A DNA stretch of 64,000 nt from Streptomyces nigrescens (GTDB lineage: Bacteria; Actinomycetota; Actinomycetes; Streptomycetales; Streptomycetaceae), in assembly GCA_024349765.1 (NCBI GenBank), contig AP026073.1, positions 2,480,001 to 2,544,000 of the forward strand, read 5' to 3'. Below the pieces are notes generated by a model. It saw only the letters and a list, made by a program, of their open reading frames with translations. It made no database searches and was not told the DNA's origin. Below, piece by piece: positions 55,272 through 63,591 of this stretch. Within the stretch, counting starts at the first letter, position 1. Every line of letters begins with the position of its first letter. Made by a program: the position numbers and the translations under genes.

Positions 55272-56831
55272 ATGCCCGCCGCCACCCCCGCCGGCCCCCG
55301 GCTCCCCGCCACCGCCGAGCTGCGCGCCCGCGCGGCCGCCGCCCTGCGCCGCTGCGGCGCCGACCTCGACGCCGTCACCGCCTCCACCGGCGAGACCCTC
55401 CCCGCCCGTACGCCCCTCACCGGCGGCACCCTCGCCGAGCTCGCCGCCACCACGCCGGAGCAGATCGACGCGGCCGTCGCCGAGGCGCACCGCACGTTCC
55501 GGCAGTGGCGCACGGTGCCGGCGCCGCGGCGCGGGGCGCTGGTCAAGCGGCTGGGCGCGCTGCTGACCGCCCATCAGGAGGACCTCGCCGACCTGGTCAC
55601 CATCGAGGCCGGCAAGATCCGCTCCGAGGCGCTCGGCGAGGTCCAGGAGATGATCGACATCTGTGACTTCGCGGTCGGCCTGTCCCGGCAGCTCTACGGC
55701 CGCACCATCGCCGGCGAACGCCCCGGCCACCGGCTCTCCGAGAGCTGGCACCCGCTCGGCGTGGTCGGCGTGCTCTCCGCCTTCAACTTCCCCGTCGCCG
55801 TGTGGTCCTGGAACACCGCGATCGCCCTGGTCTGCGGCGACCCGGTGGTCTGGAAGCCGTCCGAGCTGACCCCGCTCACCGCGCTGGCCTGCGACGCGCT
55901 GCTCGCCCGGGCCGCCGCCGACACGGGCGCGCCCGCCGGGGTGCACCGGCTGCTGCTCGGCGCCCGGGACTGCGGGGAGCGGCTGGTCGACGACCCGCGG
56001 GTGGCCCTGGTCAGCGCCACCGGCTCGGTCCGCATGGGGCGCGAGGTCGCGCCCCGGGTGGCCGCCCGGTTCGGCCGCTGCCTGCTCGAACTCGGCGGCA
56101 ACAACGCCGCCGTGGTCACCCCGTCGGCCGACCTGGACCTGACCGTCCGCGGGGTGGTCTTCTCCGCCGCCGGCACGGCGGGCCAGCGCTGTACGACGCT
56201 GCGCCGGCTGATCGTCCACGAGGACGTCGCCGAGCCCCTCCTCGCGCGGACCGTGCGGGCGTACCAACAGCTGCCGCTGGGCGACCCGTTCGACCCGGCC
56301 ACCCTCGTCGGCCCCTTGATCGGCCCGGCCGCCGGCACGGCGATGACCGAGGCGCTGGCCGCCGCGCAGCGGGCCGGTGGCAAGCTGTTGACCGGCGGCG
56401 AGCGGTGCCTGGCGGACGAGGCCCCGGACGCCGCCTACCTGCGCCCGGCGATCGTGCGGATGCCCGAGCAGACCGAGATCGTCCGCACCGAGACCTTCGC
56501 GCCGATCCTCTACGTCCTGACCTACCGCACCTTCGACGAGGCGCTCGCGCTGCACAACGACGTGCCGCAGGGGCTGTCGTCCAGCATCTTCACCCGCGAC
56601 CAGCGCGAGGCCGAGCGCTTCCTCGCCGCCGACGGGTCCGACTGCGGGATCGCCAACGTCAACATCGGCACGTCGGGGGCGGAGATCGGCGGCGCCTTCG
56701 GCGGGGAGAAGGAGACCGGCGGCGGCCGCGAGTCCGGCTCCGACGCCTGGCGCGCGTACATGCGCCGGGCCACCAACACCGTCAACCACTCGGCGGACCT
56801 CCCGCTCGCCCAGGGCGTCAGCTTCCTGTGA
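55272..56831 (+). CDS. Antiquitin-type aldehyde dehydrogenase (aminoadipate semialdehyde/P6C dehydrogenase, AmaB-like)
   Basis: A 519-aa ALDH7-type enzyme. Catalytic Glu273 in ELGGNNAAVV and Cys307 in AGQRCTTLRRL; FNFPVAVWSWNTAIALVCGD gives the Asn for the transition state; GAEIGGAFGGEKETGGGRESG is the C-terminal signature. Enzymes of this branch oxidise 2-aminoadipate 6-semialdehyde (in equilibrium with piperideine-6-carboxylate) to 2-aminoadipate with NAD+. AGGAG lies 6 nt before the ATG at 55272. With the two upstream genes it forms a likely lysine/pipecolate catabolic operon, ending 18 nt before a convergent gene. Confidence 0.9.
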   Translation: MPAATPAGPRLPATAELRARAAAALRRCGADLDAVTASTGETLPARTPLTGGTLAELAATTPEQIDAAVAEAHRTFRQWRTVPAPRRGALVKRLGALLTAHQEDLADLVTIEAGKIRSEALGEVQEMIDICDFAVGLSRQLYGRTIAGERPGHRLSESWHPLGVVGVLSAFNFPVAVWSWNTAIALVCGDPVVWKPSELTPLTALACDALLARAAADTGAPAGVHRLLLGARDCGERLVDDPRVALVSATGSVRMGREVAPRVAARFGRCLLELGGNNAAVVTPSADLDLTVRGVVFSAAGTAGQRCTTLRRLIVHEDVAEPLLARTVRAYQQLPLGDPFDPATLVGPLIGPAAGTAMTEALAAAQRAGGKLLTGGERCLADEAPDAAYLRPAIVRMPEQTEIVRTETFAPILYVLTYRTFDEALALHNDVPQGLSSSIFTRDQREAERFLAADGSDCGIANVNIGTSGAEIGGAFGGEKETGGGRESGSDAWRAYMRRATNTVNHSADLPLAQGVSFL

Positions 56832-56849
56832 CCACCCCCGGCCGCCCGG

Positions 56850-57611
56850 CTACGGGGTCCGGCCGAGGTCCCGGACCAGGGTGGGGGAGGGGCGCGGGAT
56901 CTCCCCGAAGTCCTCGTCGTCGCTGTCCACGACGAGCTGGTTGATCACGTGCTCCAGGGCGGCCGGCAGGGTCGGGGCGAGCCCGCTGTGCCACTGGACC
57001 AGGAGTTGGTGCCGGGCCGCGTCCGGGAGCAGCTGCTTCTCGTCGAACGCGGCCACCGGGGGACGCTCCTCGTCCGGCCCGTGCGCGGCCTGCTCCCGCC
57101 AGTACGCGGCGTCGCGGTACTCGCCGTTGCGGCGGTGCGAGAGGTACAGGCAGTAGGCGGCGGTCCGGCTGCCGGCGCCGGCGCCGAAGTGCCACCAGAA
57201 GTGCGCCGCGTCGGTGCGGCCCGTGATGTGCAGCAGACAGGCGAAGACCAGCGCGCCCTCGGGGTCGATGCGGTGGTCGTCGACCAGCCGCTCCAGGCTG
57301 GCCGCGGCCGCCGCGGCGTTCACCACCAGCGCGCAGGCCAGCTGGAGTTCATGGGTGGCCTCGTCCCGGGCGCTCGGATAGCCGCTCGGCGCCGCCCGGT
57401 CGGCCCGGCCCGGAAGCCCGGCCGGCCCTGCCCCGTCCGCCGCGAGGGCGCCCGCCGGTACGGGGACGCCGATCCGGCGGGGGCCGCCGGGCGGCGTCGG
57501 CCCGCCGAGACCGTACAGGCCCGCCGGCCCGTCGATCCCGGCGACCGCGGCGGCGGCGCTGAGCAGGGTCTCGACGGTCTCCCGTCGGCCGGCGGAATGG
57601 GTGTGCGACAT
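56850..57611 (-). CDS. Sel1/TPR-like protein paired with a sigma factor
   Basis: A 253-aa soluble protein. The N-terminal part is Gly/Pro-rich. A mid-region (about 105-190) contains HFWWHFGAGAGSRTAAYCLY and LSHRRNGEYRDAAYWREQAA, which read like two helix-turn-helix repeats of the Sel1/TPR kind. The C-terminus is acidic (VDSDDEDFGE). There is no membrane segment, so it is not a classic zinc-anti-sigma factor. The ATG at 57611 starts 2 nt after the sigma-factor stop, so the two are coupled; it probably regulates or partners the sigma factor. No family name assigned. Confidence 0.78.
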   Translation of the reverse strand: MSHTHSAGRRETVETLLSAAAAVAGIDGPAGLYGLGGPTPPGGPRRIGVPVPAGALAADGAGPAGLPGRADRAAPSGYPSARDEATHELQLACALVVNAAAAAASLERLVDDHRIDPEGALVFACLLHITGRTDAAHFWWHFGAGAGSRTAAYCLYLSHRRNGEYRDAAYWREQAAHGPDEERPPVAAFDEKQLLPDAARHQLLVQWHSGLAPTLPAALEHVINQLVVDSDDEDFGEIPRPSPTLVRDLGRTP

Positions 57612-57613
57612 GG

Positions 57614-58258
57614 TCAGTTCCCCCTGGGATTTCCCTGATCGATACCGAGTGCCGCGGCGAGCTTGCGCTTGCCGCGGCTCGCGTAGGAGCGGACGGTGAC
57701 TTCGTCGACGCCGAGCAGGGCGCCGATCTGGGCGTCGCTGTAACCGATGACGTGCCGGAGCACGATCACGTCGCACTGCCGCTCCGGCAGTCGGGCGATC
57801 GCCGCGTACAGCCCCAACTGGCTTTCCAACATGGCGAATTGCTGCTGGCACTCGCGCAGCAGGGCATGGGTGACGACGGCGAAGGCGGCGGTCTCGGTGA
57901 GGGCGGTGGGCTGCTGGTGGTCGTAGAGCCACTCCACCACCCGCTCCTTGAGCACCGACCAGGCGTACGCCTCCACCGACGCCTGCCGCAGCGCGTGCGG
58001 CCACAACCGGCCGAGCTGCTCATAGGCGGACAGGGCGACCTCGCGGGCCGCGGCCTCGCTGCCCGTGTGCAGATAGGCGTAGGTCAGCCACTTGCGGGCA
58101 TGGGTCGCGAGGAACGCCTCGAACGTTATGGACAGTTGGTGGTCGGACCGGGCCGGTGTGACGGACGGAAGCGGGCACCGGGGGAGCGCGGCTAACTCAG
58201 TGATGAAGGTGTGCGCCGGGGCGCACGCCGGTAGAAGTCGGTCCCGGTCTGCGCTCAC
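57614..58258 (-). CDS. Sigma-70 family RNA polymerase sigma factor (ECF-like)
   Basis: A 214-aa sigma factor. An N-terminal segment of about 45 residues precedes region 2 (FLATHARKWLTYAYLHTGSE, AYEQLGRLWPHALRQ), and region 4 ends the protein (PERQCDVIVLRHVIGYSDAQ, GVDEVTVRSYASRGKRKL). It lacks sigma-1 and sigma-3 domains, so it is ECF-like, but region 2 departs from the consensus. The GTG start at 58258 has GAGGA 6 nt upstream. The Sel1-like gene follows within 2 nt. Which promoters it serves cannot be read from this window. Confidence 0.85.
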   Translation of the reverse strand: MSADRDRLLPACAPAHTFITELAALPRCPLPSVTPARSDHQLSITFEAFLATHARKWLTYAYLHTGSEAAAREVALSAYEQLGRLWPHALRQASVEAYAWSVLKERVVEWLYDHQQPTALTETAAFAVVTHALLRECQQQFAMLESQLGLYAAIARLPERQCDVIVLRHVIGYSDAQIGALLGVDEVTVRSYASRGKRKLAAALGIDQGNPRGN

Positions 58259-58651
58259 GAGCAGTCCTCGTTCCGTTCGCCGTGCGCCGCTGGCCGGGTG
58301 GCGGGGGCCCGAGGGCAGCGGGAGGACGGTTTGCCCTCACCCTCCAATGAACAGGAAACAGGGCCCATTTGTGGCACGAGGGGCGCAAAAATCTTCCGCT
58401 GCGTATTCATATGACTACCCGTGACAATGGCATGTGACGAATCGTGACACCCACTTGGCGGACTGTCACTGCCTGCGCGGGAGTGCGCCCCGCATGATCC
58501 GGCCGTCACCGGGCAGAGCTCCCACAGTCCAGCGCACAACGGCCGAAAGCGCGCGCTGGGGGCGCACGCTTGCTTCGCATGCGCCCCCGGTCCGCCCCGC
58601 CCGGTGGCGCTGTACCCGAGTGGTGAGCCGTACCTGGGGAGGCAGCGGACG
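58259..58651. other. Divergent intergenic region between the sigma factor and methyltransferase genes
   Basis: A 393-nt gap. It includes an AT-richer stretch (about 58375-58450) with three GTGAC words at 58421, 58434 and 58444. I see no RNA gene, repeat array or obvious palindrome. Promoters for both divergent genes must lie here, and the AT-rich part is the best place for them. Confidence 0.6.
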
Positions 58652-59470
58652 ATGAACGAGCACGAGCCCGTGGTGGATTTACAGCTGGACCGGGCCCACT
58701 CGTCCCGGATCTACGACTACTTCCTGGGCGGCAAGACCAACTTCCTGGCCGACCGGATGGCCGCCGGCAGCGTGCTCGGGGTCTTCCCCGCCGCGCTGGT
58801 CGCGGCCCGCATCAACCGCGAGTTCATGCACCGCGCCACCCGCTTCCTCGCCGAGTCCGGCCTGCGCCAGTTCCTCGACATCGGCACCGGCATCCCCACC
58901 CCGCCCAACCTGCACGACATCGCCCAGGGCAGCGCCCCCGACGCCCGGATCGTCTACACCGACAACGACCCGATCGTCCTCGCGCACGCCGCGGCCCTGC
59001 TGCTCAGCACCCCCGAGGGCCGCACCGCCTACGTCCAGGCCGACGTCACCGACCCCGGGGGCATCCTCACCGCGCCACAACTCCTCGACACCCTCGACCT
59101 GTCCCGGCCGGTCGCCCTCAGCCTCAACGCCCTGATGCACTTCGTCCCCGACGACGGCCGGGACCGCGCCCGCACCATCGTCGAAACCCTCAAGGCGGCG
59201 CTCCCCAGCGGCTCCACGCTCGCCATGAGCCACGCCACCGCCGACTTCGCCCCCGAGGCGATGCGGAAGATCAGCAAGATCTACGGCGACGCCGGGACCC
59301 GCCTGCAGTTCCGCACCCGCCCCGAGTTCCTCCGCTTCTTCGACGGCTGGGACCTGCTGGAACCGGGCGTCACCCTCTCCCACCAATGGCGACCGGACGA
59401 CCCCGCCGACGCCACCCACGTCACCGACGCCGAGGCCGCCTGCTACGCGGCCGTCGCCCGCAAACCCTGA
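58652..59470 (+). CDS. SAV2177-type SAM-dependent methyltransferase
   Basis: A 272-aa protein of the Streptomyces SAV2177/DUF574 methyltransferase-fold family. The opening AHSSRIYDYFLGGKTNF is the family hallmark, followed by QFLDIGTGIPTPPNLHDIA as the SAM-binding Gly motif, IVYTDNDPIVLAHA and MHFVPDD. Members bind SAM, and several act in secondary metabolism or as uncharacterised paralogues; the substrate is unknown. GGGGAGG lies 9 nt before the ATG. A GTG- or ATG-started extension upstream is less likely. Confidence 0.87.
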   Translation: MNEHEPVVDLQLDRAHSSRIYDYFLGGKTNFLADRMAAGSVLGVFPAALVAARINREFMHRATRFLAESGLRQFLDIGTGIPTPPNLHDIAQGSAPDARIVYTDNDPIVLAHAAALLLSTPEGRTAYVQADVTDPGGILTAPQLLDTLDLSRPVALSLNALMHFVPDDGRDRARTIVETLKAALPSGSTLAMSHATADFAPEAMRKISKIYGDAGTRLQFRTRPEFLRFFDGWDLLEPGVTLSHQWRPDDPADATHVTDAEAACYAAVARKP

Positions 59471-59521
59471 CGCGAGGAGTACCGGGGGCCGGAAGCGGCC
59501 GAACGGGGCCGCCCCGCCCGC

Positions 59522-59971
59522 TCATTCCTTCCGGTACCCGTACGCCTCCCCGGCCGCCGCCGCGACCGCGTCCAGGTCCGCCCCGGCCGAGGCGGTGACC
59601 ACCGCGGCCACCGCACCCTCCACGAAGGGGGCGTCCACCAGCCGCGCGCCCTCGGGAAGCTCGTCCCCCTCGGCGATCAGCGCCTTGACGGTCAGCACCG
59701 CGCTGCCCAGATCGACCAGGAGCGCCACCCCCGCACCCCGGTCCACCCGGTGGGCCGCCTCGGTGATCAGCTCCGCGCTGGTGCCCAGCCCGCCGTCCGG
59801 GGTGCCGCCGGCGGCGGCCACCGGCGCCTTGGCGCCGCCCCCGGCCAGCCCGACGGCCAGCGCGGCCACGGACTCCGCGACCGGTCCGCTGTGCGACACC
59901 AGCACCACCCCGACCAGCGCCTCCGCACCGCCGGCCGGGCCCTGGCCGCTCACTTCGCCACCGCCGTTCAC
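59522..59971 (-). CDS. dhaM: Dihydroxyacetone kinase phosphotransfer subunit DhaM (EIIA-like)
   Basis: A 149-aa single-domain EIIA-mannose-type protein. The phospho-histidine is H27 in VLVSHSGPVAESV; VALLVDLGSAVLTVKALI and FVEGAVAAVVTASAGADLDA follow. It lacks the HPr and EI domains of the E. coli DhaM, so phosphate must come from the general PTS proteins encoded elsewhere. DhaM passes phosphate to ADP bound in DhaL. Its start overlaps the dhaL stop by 4 nt (ATGA), giving a coupled pair. Confidence 0.9.
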   Translation of the reverse strand: MNGGGEVSGQGPAGGAEALVGVVLVSHSGPVAESVAALAVGLAGGGAKAPVAAAGGTPDGGLGTSAELITEAAHRVDRGAGVALLVDLGSAVLTVKALIAEGDELPEGARLVDAPFVEGAVAAVVTASAGADLDAVAAAAGEAYGYRKE

Positions 59972-60576
59972 TTCGCCACCTCGGCGAGTGCCGCGAACAG
60001 CAGTGCCGAGGACGTCGCCCCCGGGTCCTGGTGCCCGATGCTGCGCTCGCCGAGATAGCTCGCCCGGCCCTTCTTGGCCAGCATCGGCACCGTCGACCGC
60101 GCGCCCTCCTCGGCCGCTGCGGCCGCCGCCTCGAAGGACGCGGCCAGTGCCTCCACGGCGGGCACCAGCGCGTCCAGCATCGTCTTGTCGCCCGGCGCCG
60201 ACCCGCCGAGCTGCCCCACCGCCTCCACCCCGGCGCGCAGCCCGGCCCGCAGCTCCTCCGCGGACACCTGCGCCGCGTCCCCCAGCGTCTTGCCCGTACG
60301 CCGCAGCAGCGTGCCGTACAGCGGTCCGGACGCCCCGCCCACGCTCGAGATCAGCTGCCGACCGGCCGTGGTCAGCACCGCCCCGGGCGTCGCCGGCGGC
60401 TCCGCCTCCACCACCTTCACCACCGCCGCGAAACCACGCTGCATGTTCGTGCCGTGGTCGGCGTCACCGATGGCCGAATCCAGCTCGGTGAGCCGCTCCG
60501 CCTCCCGGTCGATGGCGGCGGCCGCCGCCGTCATCCAGCCTACGAAGAACGCGGCATCCAGGGCCGTTCCGGACAC
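59968..60576 (-). CDS. dhaL: Dihydroxyacetone kinase subunit DhaL
   Basis: A 202-aa all-helical ADP-binding subunit. The acidic ADP/Mg2+ site is visible as LDSAIGDADHGTN (Asp33, Asp38, Asp40), and GGASGPLYGTLLRRTGKTL and DALVPAVEALA are further family blocks. DhaL holds ADP as coenzyme that is re-phosphorylated by DhaM and passes phosphate to DHA bound to DhaK. The GTG start has AGGAGAG upstream. A 112-nt gap separates it from dhaK. Confidence 0.93.
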   Translation of the reverse strand: MSGTALDAAFFVGWMTAAAAAIDREAERLTELDSAIGDADHGTNMQRGFAAVVKVVEAEPPATPGAVLTTAGRQLISSVGGASGPLYGTLLRRTGKTLGDAAQVSAEELRAGLRAGVEAVGQLGGSAPGDKTMLDALVPAVEALAASFEAAAAAAEEGARSTVPMLAKKGRASYLGERSIGHQDPGATSSALLFAALAEVAK

Positions 60577-60688
60577 GGACCACTCTCCTCAGATCGAGTT
60601 GCTCTTGGTTCACCTGCGGCAACGGGTACCCAGCTACATACACGGGCACCAGGACGGGTAAACGGACCGGCGCCGCCCGGGGGATCCG

Positions 60689-61681
60689 CTACCGGCCCCA
60701 CCGGAGCCCGGCCGTCTGCACCGGCGCGTCCCACAACCGCAGCAGCTCCCCGTCCACCTGACACAGCGTCACCGAACAGCCCGCCATGTCCAGCGACGTC
60801 ACGTAGTTGCCGACGAGCGTACGGGCCACCGCCACCTTGCGCTCGTCCAGCACCCGGCGCACCTCCGCGGAGAACCCGTACAGCTCCAGCAGCGGTGTCG
60901 CGCCCATGCCGTTGACCAGCACCAGCACCGGCAGCCGCGGTTCGAGGTCCTCCAGGACCGCGTCCAGCGCGAAGTCCGCGATCTCCCGCGAGGTCATCAT
61001 CGGCCGCCGCTCCCGCCCCGGCTCGCCGTGGATCCCCACCCCCAACTCCAGCTCACCGGCGGGCAGATCGAACGTCGGGGAGCCCTTGGCCGGCGTCGTG
61101 CACGCGCTCAGCGCCACCCCGAAGCTGCGCGAGGACCGGACCACCTGCCGGGCCACCGCCTCCACCCGCTCCAGCGGCATGCCCTCCTCGGCCGCCGCTC
61201 CGGCGATCTTCTCCACGAACAGCGTCGCGCCCGTGCCGCGGCGGCCGGCCGTGAACGTCGAGTCCGTCACCGCCACGTCGTCGTCGACCAGGACGCTGGC
61301 GACCTGGATCCCCTCGTCCTCCGCCAGCTCCTCCGCCATCTGGAAGTTGAGCACGTCCCCCGTGTAGTTCTTCACCACGAAGAGCACCCCGCGTCCGCTG
61401 TCCACCGCGGCCGCCGCCCGCACCATCTGGTCCGGCACGGGCGAGGTGAACACCTCCCCGGGGCAGGCCGCGTCCAGCATCCCGGGCCCGACGAAGCCCG
61501 CGTGCAGCGGCTCGTGCCCGCTGCCGCCCCCGGACAGCAGCGCCACCTTCTCCGCCACCGGCGCGTCCCGCCGCACCACCACCCGGTTCTCGGCGTCCAC
61601 CACCAGCTCCGGATGCGCGGCGGCCATCCCCCGCAGCGCATCCCCGACAACGGTCTCCGGCACGTTGATCAGCATCTTCAC
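60689..61681 (-). CDS. dhaK: Dihydroxyacetone kinase subunit DhaK
   Basis: A 330-aa subunit. H218 in GVGIHGEPGRE is the residue that binds DHA covalently in E. coli (same number by direct count), and GGGSGHEPLHAGFVG with KNYTGDVLNF are the other active-site loops. It binds dihydroxyacetone (or glyceraldehyde) for phosphorylation to DHAP. It is the first of the three dha genes, so the cluster forms a PTS-dependent DHA kinase. ATG at 61681, with AGGAGGT a few bases upstream. Confidence 0.94.
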   Translation of the reverse strand: MKMLINVPETVVGDALRGMAAAHPELVVDAENRVVVRRDAPVAEKVALLSGGGSGHEPLHAGFVGPGMLDAACPGEVFTSPVPDQMVRAAAAVDSGRGVLFVVKNYTGDVLNFQMAEELAEDEGIQVASVLVDDDVAVTDSTFTAGRRGTGATLFVEKIAGAAAEEGMPLERVEAVARQVVRSSRSFGVALSACTTPAKGSPTFDLPAGELELGVGIHGEPGRERRPMMTSREIADFALDAVLEDLEPRLPVLVLVNGMGATPLLELYGFSAEVRRVLDERKVAVARTLVGNYVTSLDMAGCSVTLCQVDGELLRLWDAPVQTAGLRWGR

Positions 61682-61814
61682 GGGTACCTCCTGGTGGGCG
61701 GGCCGGTCCGGCGGTTCAAGTATCGGCCCGCGGCGGCCCCGACGGCACCGGCACGCGCCGGTCGCTTCGGCGCGCGTGATCGGCCCGGAGGTGGTCTGCT
61801 GGAACGGGGGCCGT

Positions 61815-61838
61815 CCGTACGTCCCGCCGTACGTCCCG
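61815..61838. repeat. Perfect 12-bp tandem repeat upstream of the alcohol dehydrogenase gene
   Basis: CCGTACGTCCCG twice in a row (61815-61826, 61827-61838), ending 9 nt before the ATG and next to the ribosome site. Core GTAC is symmetrical. It may be an operator or a chance slippage product. Confidence 0.6.
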
Positions 61839-61847
61839 GAGAGCCGT

Positions 61848-62870
61848 ATGAGCAGCTATCGCGTCGCCCAGGTCGCCACCGCCGGAGGCTCGTTCGAGAT
61901 CGTCGAGCGCGAGGTGCCGGAGCCCGGCCCCGGTCATGTGCGGGTGTCCGTGGACGCCTGCGGGGTCTGTCACAGCGATGTCGTCTTCGTGGACGCCCAG
62001 GTCCCGGGCGTCCGGTTTCCGCTGGTCCCCGGGCACGAGATCGCCGGGCGCATCGAGGCGCTGGGCGAGGACGTGGACGGCGGCTGGCAGGTGGGCGACC
62101 GGGTGGCCGTCGGCTGGTTCGGCGGCAGCTGCCACCACTGCCGGCCGTGCCGGCAGGGCGACTTCGTCGTGTGCGAGAACCTCAAGGTCCCGGGCTGGGC
62201 GTATGACGGTGGTTACGCGGAGGCGGTGATCGCGCCGACCGACGCGCTGGCCCGCATCCCGGAGGCGCTCCCGGCGGCCGAGGCGGCGCCGATGGCCTGT
62301 GCCGGGGTGACCACGTTCAACGGGCTGCGGCGCAGCTCCGCCCGGCCTGGCGATCGGGTCGCCGTCCTCGGCATCGGCGGGCTCGGTCACCTGGGCGTGC
62401 AGTACGCGGCCGCGATGGGCTTCGAGACGGTGGCCATCGCCCGTGGGGCGGCCAAGGCCGACTTCGCCGAGCAGCTCGGCGCGCACCACTACGTCGACAG
62501 CACGGCGGACACCCCCGTCGCGGACGCCCTGCAGTCCCTGGGCGGCGCCAAGGTCGTCCTGGCCACCGCGGCCAGCTCCGAGGCCATCGCCGCGACCGTG
62601 GACGGGCTGTCGCACCGCGGCGAGTTGGTGGTCATCGGTGTCTCCGCGGACCCGCTGGGGATCAGCCCGCTGCAGTTGCTCCTGACCGGCAAAGCCGTCC
62701 GCGGCCATCCGTCGGGCACCGCACAGGACGTGCAGGACACCATGGCCTTCAGTGTGCTGCACGGCATCCATCCGATGATCGAGACCGCGCCGCTGGACCG
62801 GACCGACGAGGCCTACCGGAAGATGCTCTCCGGAACGGCCCGCTTCCGGATGGTGGTCACCCTCCGCTGA
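61848..62870 (+). CDS. Zinc-dependent alcohol dehydrogenase (AdhP-like)
   Basis: A 340-aa MDR enzyme. Catalytic-zinc site CGVCHSDVV and GHEIAG, structural-zinc pattern [15 protein letters not shown] (C-x2-C-x2-C-x7-C), NAD-binding [17 protein letters not shown]. It resembles bacterial alcohol dehydrogenases that act on short-chain alcohols. ATG at 61848 with GGAGAG 6 nt upstream, itself preceded by a tandem 12-bp repeat. It lies divergent from dhaK across 166 nt; a shared role in three-carbon or glycerol metabolism is possible but not shown. Confidence 0.9.
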   Translation: MSSYRVAQVATAGGSFEIVEREVPEPGPGHVRVSVDACGVCHSDVVFVDAQVPGVRFPLVPGHEIAGRIEALGEDVDGGWQVGDRVAVGWFGGSCHHCRPCRQGDFVVCENLKVPGWAYDGGYAEAVIAPTDALARIPEALPAAEAAPMACAGVTTFNGLRRSSARPGDRVAVLGIGGLGHLGVQYAAAMGFETVAIARGAAKADFAEQLGAHHYVDSTADTPVADALQSLGGAKVVLATAASSEAIAATVDGLSHRGELVVIGVSADPLGISPLQLLLTGKAVRGHPSGTAQDVQDTMAFSVLHGIHPMIETAPLDRTDEAYRKMLSGTARFRMVVTLR

Positions 62871-62944
62871 CGCGCACCCGCCGTCGACGCAACCGCCGAC
62901 GACCCCGACGACCCCCGACTGGCTCTCGCGCCGCCCGCATGCCC

Positions 62945-62970
62945 TAGTATTGATAATGGTTTCCATTGCC
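62945..62970 (+). promoter_or_regulatory. Zur box and -10 region of the zinc-independent ribosomal genes
   Basis: TAGTAT (62945-62950) is a good -10 hexamer. Overlapping and just after it, TTGATAATGGTTTCCATTG contains AATGG-TTT-CCATT (62955-62967), a perfect dyad like Streptomyces Zur sites (TGATAATGxTTTCATT form). Zur with zinc would bind here and block the transcript; loss of zinc would release it. Confidence 0.7.
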
Positions 62971-63018
62971 GTTAAAGGTGTCGACGAGAGACCGAGACCG
63001 ACGAGAGGTAGTCCCCGC

Positions 63019-63255
63019 ATGTCCGCCCACTGCCAACTGACCGGCGCCCAGCCGGGCTTCGGCAAGACCATCTCCCATTCGCACCGCCGGACGTCCCGCC
63101 GGTTCGACCCGAACATCCAGCGCAAGCGCTACTGGCTGGCGAGCGAAGGCCGCCATGTCCGCCTCACCCTCAGCGCCAAGGGGATCAAGACGGTCGACGT
63201 CATCGGGGTCGAGGCCGCGGTGGCGCGCATCCGCGCGCGAGGGGGGAAGGTCTGA
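63019..63255 (+). CDS. rpmB: Ribosomal protein bL28, zinc-independent form
   Basis: A 78-aa bL28: [19 protein letters not shown], then [20 protein letters not shown], then a basic tail. Zinc-binding bL28 of Streptomyces has two CxxC pairs; here only one Cys (C5) remains and no C-terminal pair exists, so it is the zinc-free (C-minus) type made in zinc shortage. A Zur-like site lies 50 nt upstream. I chose the ATG at 63019, GAGAGG upstream; earlier in-frame ATGs overlap the Zur site and add implausible residues. Stop overlaps the bS14 start by one base. Confidence 0.9.
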   Translation: MSAHCQLTGAQPGFGKTISHSHRRTSRRFDPNIQRKRYWLASEGRHVRLTLSAKGIKTVDVIGVEAAVARIRARGGKV

Positions 63256-63560
63256 TGGCCAAGCAGAGCAAGATCGCGAAGAACGAGCGGCGCAAGGTGA
63301 TCGTCGCGCGGTACGCCGCCCGGCGCGCCGAACTGAAGGAGATCATCCGGCGGCCCTCGTCGACCGAGGGCGAACGCGCGGCCGCCCAGGCCGAGTTGCG
63401 CCGGCAGCCGCGCGATGCGAGCGCGACCCGGGTGCGGAACCGGGACGGCGTGGACGGCCGGCCGCGCGGGCATCTGCGGAAGTTCGGCCTGTCCCGGGTG
63501 CGGATGCGGCAGCAGGCGCACGCCGGGTTCCTCCCCGGGGTCACCAAGTCGTCCTGGTAG
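63255..63560 (+). CDS. rpsN: Ribosomal protein bS14, zinc-independent form
   Basis: A 101-aa bS14. [37 protein letters not shown] and [19 protein letters not shown] match the S14 family, and the C-terminus is [13 protein letters not shown]. There are no cysteines at all, whereas zinc-binding S14 is short with a CxxC pair. This is therefore the long, zinc-free paralogue, expected to replace the zinc type when Zur is derepressed. The start codon shares one base with the bL28 stop (TGATG), so the pair is translated together. Confidence 0.92.
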   Translation: MAKQSKIAKNERRKVIVARYAARRAELKEIIRRPSSTEGERAAAQAELRRQPRDASATRVRNRDGVDGRPRGHLRKFGLSRVRMRQQAHAGFLPGVTKSSW

Positions 63561-63591
63561 GCGGCGGGAACGGCGTACCGGCGGACGAGGT

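Noticed and set aside
58255-58539. A 94-codon minus-strand frame in the sigma-methyltransferase gap
   Set aside because: Ser/Pro/Cys-rich with no ribosome site or coding bias; most likely chance.
62950-63018. In-frame ATG starts upstream of rpmB
   Set aside because: They overlap the Zur box and give an unusual N-terminal extension; ATG 63019 matches bL28 proteins.
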